Assembly (NCBI GenBank): GCA_001464065.1
Contig: LNDN01000065.1
Coordinates: forward strand, 1 to 64,000
Length of the DNA stretch: 64,000 bases
Direction of reading: 5' to 3'
Source: Acidobacteria bacterium Ga0077522
Lineage (GTDB): Bacteria > Acidobacteriota > Vicinamibacteria > Vicinamibacterales > Vicinamibacteraceae
Shown here: positions 58,084-64,000 of the stretch, piece by piece
How positions within the stretch are numbered: position 1 is the first letter of the stretch
Layout of the letters: every line of letters begins with the position of its first letter
Made by a program: the position numbers and the translations under genes
The notes under the pieces: generated by a model
What the model saw: only the letters and a program-made list of their open reading frames with translations
Database searches by the model: none
Told to the model about the DNA's origin: nothing

Positions 58084-59886
58084 GTGACTGTTCTCCTCCG
58101 GCTGCTCCGCTACGCGTCGCCGTATCGTGCCCGGCTGGTCGCCGCGTTTGCGGCGATGGTGGCGTATGCCGCCGCGTCGGCCGGCGTGGTCTACCTGATC
58201 AAGCCGATCTTCGATCAGGCCCTCGGCAGCCAGTCGCAGCTCACCACGATTGCGCTGGCCATCGTCGGCGTCTATCTCGTGAAGGGGCTGGGGGCCTATC
58301 TCTCGGCCTACCTGATGACCGACGTCGGGCAGCGCGTCGTGCGGGACATCCGCAACGAGATGTTCGGCCACGTGCTCGGGCAGTCGGCGGCGTTCTTCTC
58401 GAGGCGCTCCACCGGGCAACTGCTGTCGCGGGTCAACAACGACGTCAACCAGGTGCAGCAGGTCGTGGCGCAGACGGTGGGCGACCTCGTCCGCGAGGGC
58501 GTGACGCTCATCGGCTACATCGGGCTGCTCTTCTACCACGACGCGCGGCTCGCCCTGGTCTCGCTCACCGGCGCGCCGGTGCTCATCTATCCGCTCGTCC
58601 GACTGGGCCAGCGCGTGCGACGCCGCGGGCGCCGTTCGCAGGAACAGCTCGAGGTCCTGACGCACATCACCGCCGAAGCCTTCGGCGGCCACCGCATCGT
58701 CAAGGCGTTCGGGGCGGAGGCGCGCGAGCAGGCGCGCTTCGAAGAGGCGTCGCACCGCGTCTACCGCACCAACATGCAGGTGACCAGCACCGTCTCGGCG
58801 CTGCCGCCGCTGATGGAGTGGCTCGGCGGCATGGCCGTGGCCGCCATGATCTGGTACGGCGCCTCGCAGATCGGCCAGGGCCGGCTGACGATGGGCGAGT
58901 TCATGCTCTTCGTCACGACGCTGTTCCTGATGTACGAGCCGATCAAGCGGCTGAGCCGGGTCAACGCCACGCTGCAACAGGCCATGGCCGCCGCCCAGCG
59001 GATCTTCGAACTGCTCGATACGCACACGGAGGTCACCGACCGCCCCGGGGCCATCGAGATGCCACGTCCGCGACACGGCATCGAGTTCCGGGACGTCAGC
59101 TTCGCCTATGCCGACCGCGAGCGGCGGACCGTGCTCGACGGCGTGTCGTTCCGCGTCGACGCCGGGGAAATCATCGCCATCGTCGGTCTCAGTGGCGCCG
59201 GCAAGAGCACCCTGGTCAACCTGCTGCCGCGGTTCTACGACGTCACCGGCGGCGCCATCCTGATCGACGGCCTCGACAGTCGCGATGCCACGCTGGCCTC
59301 GCTGCGGGCCCACATCGGGCTGGTGACGCAGGAGACCGTGCTGTTCGACGACACCATCGCCCACAACATCGCGTACGGCCGTCCGGACGCCTCGCTGACC
59401 GAGGTCGAGGCGGCGGCGCGCGCGGCGCATGCGCACGAGTTCATCGCCATGCTGCCGGAGCGGTACGAGACCCGGATCGGCGAGCGCGGCGGGCGCCTGA
59501 GCGGCGGCCAGCGACAGCGCCTGGCGATCGCGCGCGCCCTGCTGAAGGACCCGCCGATCCTCGTGCTCGACGAGGCGACCTCGTCGCTCGACGCCGAGTC
59601 GGAGCGCCTCGTGCAGGACGCCCTGCAGGTGCTCATGCGGAACCGGACGTCGTTCGTCATCGCGCACCGGTTGTCCACCGTGCGCAGTGCCGACCGCATC
59701 ATCGTGCTCGAACACGGCCGCATCGTCGAAACGGGTCGTCACGACGATCTGCTCGCCCGCCCGGGCGGCGTGTACAGCCGCCTCTACGCCCTGCAGATGT
59801 TCGGCAATGGGGCGAGTGACGGACGCCTCGGCGAGGCGTCGCCCTCTTCGCGCCCCAGCCCGGCGCCGGTGTTGGAAGACCGATGA
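58084..59886 (+). CDS. MsbA-like ABC transporter (permease-ATPase fusion)
   Basis: 600 residues from a GTG. A six-helix export domain (about 1-310) is fused to an ATPase domain: Walker A GLSGAGKSTLVNLL, signature LSGGQRQRLAIARALL, Walker B ILVLDEATSSLD and switch AHRLS. It fits the lipid A/lipid-linked glycan flippase group (MsbA/PglK); there is no Wzx-like flippase in the window, so it may move the lipid-linked glycan made by the adjacent genes. The C-terminal ~25 residues (SDGRLGEASPSSRPSPAPV) are encoded partly by a REP-like palindrome. Its stop overlaps yicC (ATGA). Confidence 0.88.
   Translation: MTVLLRLLRYASPYRARLVAAFAAMVAYAAASAGVVYLIKPIFDQALGSQSQLTTIALAIVGVYLVKGLGAYLSAYLMTDVGQRVVRDIRNEMFGHVLGQSAAFFSRRSTGQLLSRVNNDVNQVQQVVAQTVGDLVREGVTLIGYIGLLFYHDARLALVSLTGAPVLIYPLVRLGQRVRRRGRRSQEQLEVLTHITAEAFGGHRIVKAFGAEAREQARFEEASHRVYRTNMQVTSTVSALPPLMEWLGGMAVAAMIWYGASQIGQGRLTMGEFMLFVTTLFLMYEPIKRLSRVNATLQQAMAAAQRIFELLDTHTEVTDRPGAIEMPRPRHGIEFRDVSFAYADRERRTVLDGVSFRVDAGEIIAIVGLSGAGKSTLVNLLPRFYDVTGGAILIDGLDSRDATLASLRAHIGLVTQETVLFDDTIAHNIAYGRPDASLTEVEAAARAAHAHEFIAMLPERYETRIGERGGRLSGGQRQRLAIARALLKDPPILVLDEATSSLDAESERLVQDALQVLMRNRTSFVIAHRLSTVRSADRIIVLEHGRIVETGRHDDLLARPGGVYSRLYALQMFGNGASDGRLGEASPSSRPSPAPVLEDR
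59818..59848 (+). repeat. REP-like palindrome, copy B
   Basis: Stem GACGCCTC / GAGGCGTC with a GGC loop at 59822-59840, inside the last codons of the MsbA-like gene. The 18 bases 59821-59838 are identical to 51416-51433, and the translated SDGRLGEAS resembles GDGRLGEPA encoded by copy A at 62980. Confidence 0.6.
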
Positions 59887-60738
59887 TGGTGTCGATGACC
59901 GGCTTTGCCGCCGCCACGAGCGAGACCGAGGATCTCGCCGTCAACGTCACGCTGCGCAGCGTGAACCACCGTCACCTCGACGTGCAGTTCCGCCTGCCGC
60001 AGTCGATTCAGGGCCTGGAGACGACGTGTCGCACGGCGATCCAGCAGCGCCTGGCTCGCGGACGGCTGGAAGTGGCGATCACCGTGCAGGAGCGGGTCGA
60101 GCCGGTCACGATGGTCGAGATCGATGAGGCCCTCCTCCAGGCCGTCGGCGATGCGGTCGGTCGCGCGCGCGACAAGGGACTGCTCGCCGGTCCGCTGCAC
60201 CCGGGCGACATCCTCCGGATCCCGCAGATCCTGAAGGTCCGGGAAGAGCGCCAGGCCGTCGATGCGGCCCGCCTCGAGCAGGTGGTGCAGGCCGTGCTCG
60301 ACGAGGCCCTTGGGGCGCTGAACGAGATGCGGCGCAAGGAGGGGCAGTTCCTGGCCATCGAACTCGAGGAACGCCGGGCGGCCCTCCTCGGGTTGGTCGA
60401 CGCGCTCGAGGAGGCCAGCCGTGCTCCAGCGGGTCGCGGAACTGCGCCTCGAGCCGCAGGTGGACGAGACCACCGTGGCCCAGGAGGTGGTCAAGTTCGT
60501 GGCGCGATCCGACATCCGGGAAGAACTGGTGCGGTTGCGCGCGCACCTCGCGCACTGGGTCGAGTTGGTCGGCGGCGACGAGCCCGTTGGCCGCAAGCTC
60601 GACTTTCTCCTGCAGGAGATGAACCGCGAGGTGAATACAATAGGGTCCAAGGCGGAGGGCGCTCGTGCCTCCGCGCTGGTCGTGACGGCCAAGGCCGAGC
60701 TCGAGAAGATGAGGGAGCAGGTCCAGAATGTCGAGTGA
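59883..60738 (+). pseudogene. yicC: YicC/YloC-family endoribonuclease, frameshifted between its two domains
   Basis: The first part (59883 to about 60419, ~179 codons) is the YicC N-domain: MVSMTGFAAATSETEDLAVN, RSVNHRHLDVQFRLPQSIQG, GRLEVAITVQERVEP. After EEAS near 60419 the frame must shift by +1 to continue as LQRVAELRLEPQVDETTVAQ, ending DFLLQEMNREVNTIGSKAEG, the DUF1732 C-domain. The N-frame alone would run on to 60839 inside gmk. By eye about seven linker residues seem missing compared with E. coli YicC, so a deletion of about 20 nt is a possible cause. A GTG at 60421 is preceded by GAGGAGG six bases upstream, so the C-domain (105 residues) may be translated separately. Homologues are endoribonucleases (E. 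coli YicC, B. subtilis YloC). Confidence 0.8.
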
Positions 60739-61372
60739 CGGCCACCCAGCCGAAGGTCAGCTGTTCGTGGTCTCCGCCCCGTCGGGGACCGGCAAGACGA
60801 CAGTGGTGGAGCGCCTGGTACAGGTGGTGCCGGAACTGACCATGTCGCGCAGCTACACGTCGCGGCAGGCCCGGGCAGGGGAGCGCGACGGGGTAGACTA
60901 TAATTTCGTGTCCCGCGCCGCGTTCGAGGCCATGGTGGCCAGGGGCGCGTTCCTCGAGCATGCCGACGTCTTCGGCAATCTCTACGGGACTGGCCGCGCC
61001 GACGCCGAGAGCCTGATGGCCTCCGGCAAGGACGTGGTGCTCGTCATCGACGTGCAGGGCGCCGGACAGGTCAGGGCGACAGGGATTTCGCTCCGGACCA
61101 TCTTCGTGTTGCCGCCCTCGTTCGACGTCCTGGAGCAGCGACTCCGGGGCCGCGGCAAGGACTCGGACGATGCCATTCGGCGCAGGCTCGACACGGCGCG
61201 TGCCGAAGTCGCGGCCTACGAAGACTACGACTACGTGGTCGTGAACGACGACCTCGATGCCTGCGTGACGGCCATGCGCAGCATCATTCTGGCCGAGCGC
61301 GTACGCCGGGAACGGATGCGACGCCACGCCGATGCGATTCTCAAGACGTTCGGCGTTCAGCCGGTCGCTTGA
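60728..61372 (+). CDS. gmk: Guanylate kinase
   Basis: Phosphorylates GMP to GDP. 214 residues: P-loop VVSAPSGTGKTTVVERLV, SRSYTSRQARAGERDGVDYN for GMP binding, and a RLDTARAEVAAYEDYDYVVV C-terminal part. It starts 11 nt before the end of the broken yicC frame, so translation is probably coupled. Standard position between yicC and rpoZ. Confidence 0.95.
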   Translation: MSSDGHPAEGQLFVVSAPSGTGKTTVVERLVQVVPELTMSRSYTSRQARAGERDGVDYNFVSRAAFEAMVARGAFLEHADVFGNLYGTGRADAESLMASGKDVVLVIDVQGAGQVRATGISLRTIFVLPPSFDVLEQRLRGRGKDSDDAIRRRLDTARAEVAAYEDYDYVVVNDDLDACVTAMRSIILAERVRRERMRRHADAILKTFGVQPVA

Positions 61373-61417
61373 CACCGGCCGGGCCCGGCATCGCCCGAGA
61401 ACACAGAGATCACCCAC

Positions 61418-61627
61418 ATGGTTGACCGCAGCACCCTTCCCAACGCCTTCGAGTTCGTCGTCGTCGCCTCCGCGCGCGCCAAGCAGCTGCTTCAAGGCTG
61501 CGTGCCCAAGGTCGAGCCGAGCGGCAAGCCGGCCCGCACCGCCCAGCGCGAAGTGATCGAGGGATTCATCCAGCCGGTGTACGACGACGAGCCGGCGATC
61601 GATCCGCAGATGCGTCCGTTCGCCTGA
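61418..61627 (+). CDS. rpoZ: RNA polymerase omega subunit
   Basis: 69 residues. NAFEFVVVASARAKQLLQGC and the conserved AQREVIEGFI match omega; it aids assembly of the beta' subunit of RNA polymerase. The position between gmk and coaBC is that of many bacteria and supports the call, since the protein is short and divergent at its C-terminus. Confidence 0.9.
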   Translation: MVDRSTLPNAFEFVVVASARAKQLLQGCVPKVEPSGKPARTAQREVIEGFIQPVYDDEPAIDPQMRPFA

Positions 61628-61657
61628 GACCTCGGACTTTCCGGCGGGAGGCGGCAT

Positions 61658-62878
61658 TTGGCCCTCGTGGCGGTTGGCGTCAGCGGCGGCATCAGCGCCT
61701 ACAAGGCGGTCGAAGTGGTGCGCCTGCTGCAGAAGGCCGGCCACCAGGTCGCCGTCGTGATGACGCGCGCCGCCACGCGCTTCGTGGGCCCGCTGACCTT
61801 CGAGGCGATCACACAGCGCCGCGTGATCACCAGCCAGTGGACGCCGGGCGCCAATGCCGACATCGAGCACATCGCGCTGGCCTCCGAAGCGGCGCTGCTG
61901 CTGGTGGCCCCGGCCACGGCCAACACCCTCGCCAAACTCGCCCACGGCTTCGGCAGTGACTTCCTGACGTCGCTGGCCCTCGCCACGCGCGCGCCGGTTC
62001 TGGTCGCGCCGGCGATGAACACCCACATGTACGACCATCCGGCGACGCAGGCCAACATGGCCACGCTGCGGGCCCGCGGCGTGCGATTCGTCGAGCCGGG
62101 CGAGGGGTATCTGGCCTGCGGGTGGGTCGGCAAGGGGCGCCTGGCCGAGCCAGACGTCATTGCGGCCGAGGCCCTGCGCATCATCGACCCGCCACGCCTC
62201 CTGCGCGGGCGACGGGTGCTCGTGACCGCCGGGCCGACCTTCGAGGACCTCGATCCCGTGCGCTATCTCGGCAACCGCTCCAGCGGCCGCATGGGTATCG
62301 CCATCGCGGCTGAAGCGGCCCAGTTGGGGGCCGACGTCACGTTGGTGCTCGGTCCGACATCGCTGGCGCCGCCCCCAGGCGTGCGGACGGTGCGGGTGCG
62401 ATCCGCCCACGACATGCACGGGGCCGTGTCCGCCGCACGGGCGACCGCCGATGCCATCGTCATGGCCGCCGCGGTGGCCGACTACACGCCCGCAGGTGGC
62501 GCGGCTGGAGACAAGGTCAAGAAGCAGGACGGCGACCTGACGGTGACGCTCGAGCGGACCGTCGACATCCTGGCCGACCTCGGTCGCTGGCGGGAGGGGC
62601 GTGCCCGTCCCGTGCTCGTCGGCTTCGCCGCCGAGACCACCGACGTGCTGGCCCATGCCGCGCGCAAGCGCGAGTCCAAGCAGGTGGACCTCATCGTCGC
62701 CAACGATGTCAGCCAGGCCGGCGCGGGATTCGAGGTCGAGACCAACATCGGCAGCTTCGTGACGGCCGAGGGCGTGCAGACCTTCCCGCTCGAGACCAAG
62801 ACCGCGCTCGCCACGCGCATCGTGGCGTTCCTTGCCGAGCGGCTGGCCGCGACGCCCGTCGCGACGGTGGCGCCATGA
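61658..62878 (+). CDS. coaBC: Bifunctional phosphopantothenoylcysteine decarboxylase/synthetase
   Basis: 406 residues from a TTG start, chosen because GGGAGG sits 6 nt upstream and the first residues ALVAVGVSGGISAYKAVEVV open the CoaC domain. CoaC: flavin-binding fold with PAMNTHMYDHPATQANMATL and GYLACGWVGKGRLAEPD. CoaB (about 185-400): VTAGPTFEDLDPVRYLGNRS then SGRMGIAIAAEA and AAVADYTPA. Makes 4'-phosphopantetheine from phosphopantothenate and cysteine, toward coenzyme A. Its stop overlaps the next ATG. Confidence 0.94.
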   Translation: MALVAVGVSGGISAYKAVEVVRLLQKAGHQVAVVMTRAATRFVGPLTFEAITQRRVITSQWTPGANADIEHIALASEAALLLVAPATANTLAKLAHGFGSDFLTSLALATRAPVLVAPAMNTHMYDHPATQANMATLRARGVRFVEPGEGYLACGWVGKGRLAEPDVIAAEALRIIDPPRLLRGRRVLVTAGPTFEDLDPVRYLGNRSSGRMGIAIAAEAAQLGADVTLVLGPTSLAPPPGVRTVRVRSAHDMHGAVSAARATADAIVMAAAVADYTPAGGAAGDKVKKQDGDLTVTLERTVDILADLGRWREGRARPVLVGFAAETTDVLAHAARKRESKQVDLIVANDVSQAGAGFEVETNIGSFVTAEGVQTFPLETKTALATRIVAFLAERLAATPVATVAP

Positions 62879-63705
62879 GCGACGATCCGCGCGCGCAGTT
62901 GCGGGCGCACCTGCAGTTCTACGCCGACCTCGGCATCACCGGGTTCAGTCGCGAGGCCGCGTGGACGGCCAGCCGGGGTGACGGCCGGCTCGGAGAGCCG
63001 GCCCTACCCATCGGAGAGTCGGCCCTACCCGACGTTCGCGGCCCTGTGGCCGTCGACCCGAGTCTTGTCGCCGTCGGCCATCAGGTCGACGGTCATGGAG
63101 GAGACGGACTGCTCGCCGATCGGTCCGCCCCAATGGCGTCATTCGATTCTCTCGACGAGCTGCGTACACACATCGGGCCGCAGTGCACGCGCTGCAAGCT
63201 GTGCACGCTCGGCCGCACCCAGGTGGTCTTCGGCGTCGGGAACCCGTCGGCCGACCTGATGTTCGTCGGCGAGGCCCCGGGCAGCGACGAGGACGTCCAG
63301 GGGATTCCCTTCGTCGGACGTGCGGGCCAGTTGCTGACGAAGATCATCGAGGCGATCGAGATGCGGCGCGAGGACGTCTACATCGCCAACGTCATCAAGT
63401 GCCGCCCGCCCGGCAACCGGAATCCCGAGCCGGATGAAGTGGCGACCTGCGAGCCCTTCCTGTTCCGCCAGATCGATCTGGTGAAGCCCCGGGTGATCGT
63501 CGCGCTCGGCAAGTTCGCCGCCCAGTCGCTGCTGCGTACCGACACGCCGATCACGAAACTGCGCGGGCAGGTGCACCCGTTCCGCGGCGCCCAGCTGGTG
63601 CCGACCTTCCATCCGGCCTATCTCCTGCGCAGTCCCGACAAGAAGCGGGAGACGTGGGAGGACATGAAGCTGGTGCGATCCCTCCTGCGAGGCGAGGAGC
63701 GCTGA
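62875..63705 (+). CDS. Family 4 uracil-DNA glycosylase with extended N-terminus
   Basis: 276 residues. It removes uracil from DNA. The catalytic region from about residue 100 has the iron-sulphur cysteines in CTRCKLCTLG (C104, C107) and at C176 and C192, motif GEAPGSDED and HPAYLLR. About 90 residues in front are variable; within them GDGRLGEPALPIGESALP is encoded by a palindrome and a 20-nt direct repeat (copy A), not by conserved protein sequence. The ATG overlaps the coaBC stop. Placement before priA suggests a repair/replication grouping. Confidence 0.92.
   Translation: MSDDPRAQLRAHLQFYADLGITGFSREAAWTASRGDGRLGEPALPIGESALPDVRGPVAVDPSLVAVGHQVDGHGGDGLLADRSAPMASFDSLDELRTHIGPQCTRCKLCTLGRTQVVFGVGNPSADLMFVGEAPGSDEDVQGIPFVGRAGQLLTKIIEAIEMRREDVYIANVIKCRPPGNRNPEPDEVATCEPFLFRQIDLVKPRVIVALGKFAAQSLLRTDTPITKLRGQVHPFRGAQLVPTFHPAYLLRSPDKKRETWEDMKLVRSLLRGEER
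62980..63030 (+). repeat. REP-like palindrome with tandem 21-bp unit, copy A
   Basis: GGCCGGCTC at 62983-62991 and GAGCCGGCC at 62995-63003 form a 9-bp stem with a GGA loop. The 20-nt unit TCGGAGAGCCGGCCCTACCC (62990-63009) is repeated with one change at 63011-63030, a 21-nt period that keeps the reading frame. The flanks GACGG and CCCT match copy B in the MsbA-like gene. Confidence 0.7.
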
Positions 63706-64000
63706 TGCGCCTGGTCCGCGTGGCCGTGCCCGTGCCCGGGCTCGGTCTGCTGACCTACCGCCTGCCCGACGGCGTCCAGGCGCCCCGGGGCACGCGCGTG
63801 GTGGTGCAGGTCGGCCCGCGCAAGGTCACCGGCCTCGTCACGCACGACAACGCGCCCCTCGACGACGAGACCCCGGCCCGCCTGCGCGACATCCTCGAGG
63901 TCCTCGACGATGTGACGTTCCTGCCCGAGGAGGTCGTCGATCTCGCGCTGTGGGTGGGCGACTACTACCTGGCCGGCCCCGGCGAGGTCATCTCCTCGGC
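63705..64000 (+). CDS. priA: Primosomal protein N' (PriA), N-terminal part
   Basis: The first 98 residues are in the window; the gene continues past the edge. VRVAVPVPGLGLLTYRLPDG and GTRVVVQVGPRKVTGLV are the N-terminal 3'-DNA-binding domain of the replication-restart helicase PriA. It starts with ATG overlapping the glycosylase stop by one base (TGATG), with GAGGAGC upstream. The helicase motifs lie outside the window, so the call rests on this domain and on the gmk-rpoZ-coaBC-priA context. Confidence 0.85.
   Translation, partial: MRLVRVAVPVPGLGLLTYRLPDGVQAPRGTRVVVQVGPRKVTGLVTHDNAPLDDETPARLRDILEVLDDVTFLPEEVVDLALWVGDYYLAGPGEVISS

Noticed and set aside
60887-60907. TAGACT/TATAAT-like sequence inside gmk, as a possible internal promoter
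   Set aside because: No suitable -35 element upstream, and the codons encode the conserved GVDYN of guanylate kinase.

Overview
The window is a dense, GC-rich chromosomal segment with short intergenic gaps, many overlapping ATGA/GTGA start-stop junctions and frequent GTG starts. The best taxonomic clue is a VWFA-related protein of the type described from Acidobacteria (23776-25050). Together with the high GC, a bactofilin, DUF4397/DUF2911 secreted proteins and a YicC-Gmk-RpoZ-CoaBC-PriA block, this suggests an Acidobacteriota member, possibly of the Vicinamibacteria type. That is inference from gene content, not a database match. No rRNA, tRNA, CRISPR array or recognisable insertion sequence was seen.

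Layout. 1-8.2 kb: two secreted surface proteins sharing a four-repeat C-terminal module, then a class A penicillin-binding protein. 8.3-10.6 kb: an envelope-stress-like trio (DUF, holin-X/YqjE-like, DUF3618). 10.6-15.1 kb: small unknown genes, a DUF4397 protein, a CBM9-like protein and polyphosphate kinase. 15.2-16.7 kb: an orphan FliK-like/FhlB-like pair. 16.7-21.5 kb: DUF2911 protein, arginase, a lipoprotein O-methyltransferase, and hemE-hemG. 21.6-25.1 kb: a possible operon of a nuclease-like protein with a histone H1-like tail, a small basic protein and the VWFA protein. 25.1-29.9 kb: the operon hom-thrB-thrC-lysC. 30.1-41.5 kb: LysR regulator, M20 peptidase, DacA-type carboxypeptidase, glycogen synthase, thioredoxin and its reductase, iscS-mnmA, and bactofilin-methyltransferase. 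41.7-47.9 kb: acyl-CoA dehydrogenase, MFS transporter, YbaK, HflX, a TPR/SLH lipoprotein and PgsA-type phosphatidyltransferase.

47.9-59.9 kb is an exopolysaccharide locus. A seven-gene minus-strand operon holds five glycosyltransferases, a WcaJ-type initiating transferase and a UDP-glucuronate-decarboxylase-like epimerase. Divergent from it are ugd, galE and an MsbA-like exporter. These genes can make UDP-glucuronate, UDP-xylose and UDP-galactose, start a lipid-linked glycan and extend it. 59.9-64.0 kb is the housekeeping block yicC (frameshifted here)-gmk-rpoZ-coaBC-udg-priA.

Unusual themes are: Lys/Ala/Pro-rich histone-like tails added to unrelated proteins (nuclease-like protein, aspartokinase, glycogen synthase, DacA); small REP-like palindromes lying in frame inside non-conserved ends of coding sequences; a yicC broken exactly at its domain boundary but with a strong ribosome binding site for the second half; and an orphan flagellar-type FliK/FhlB pair.
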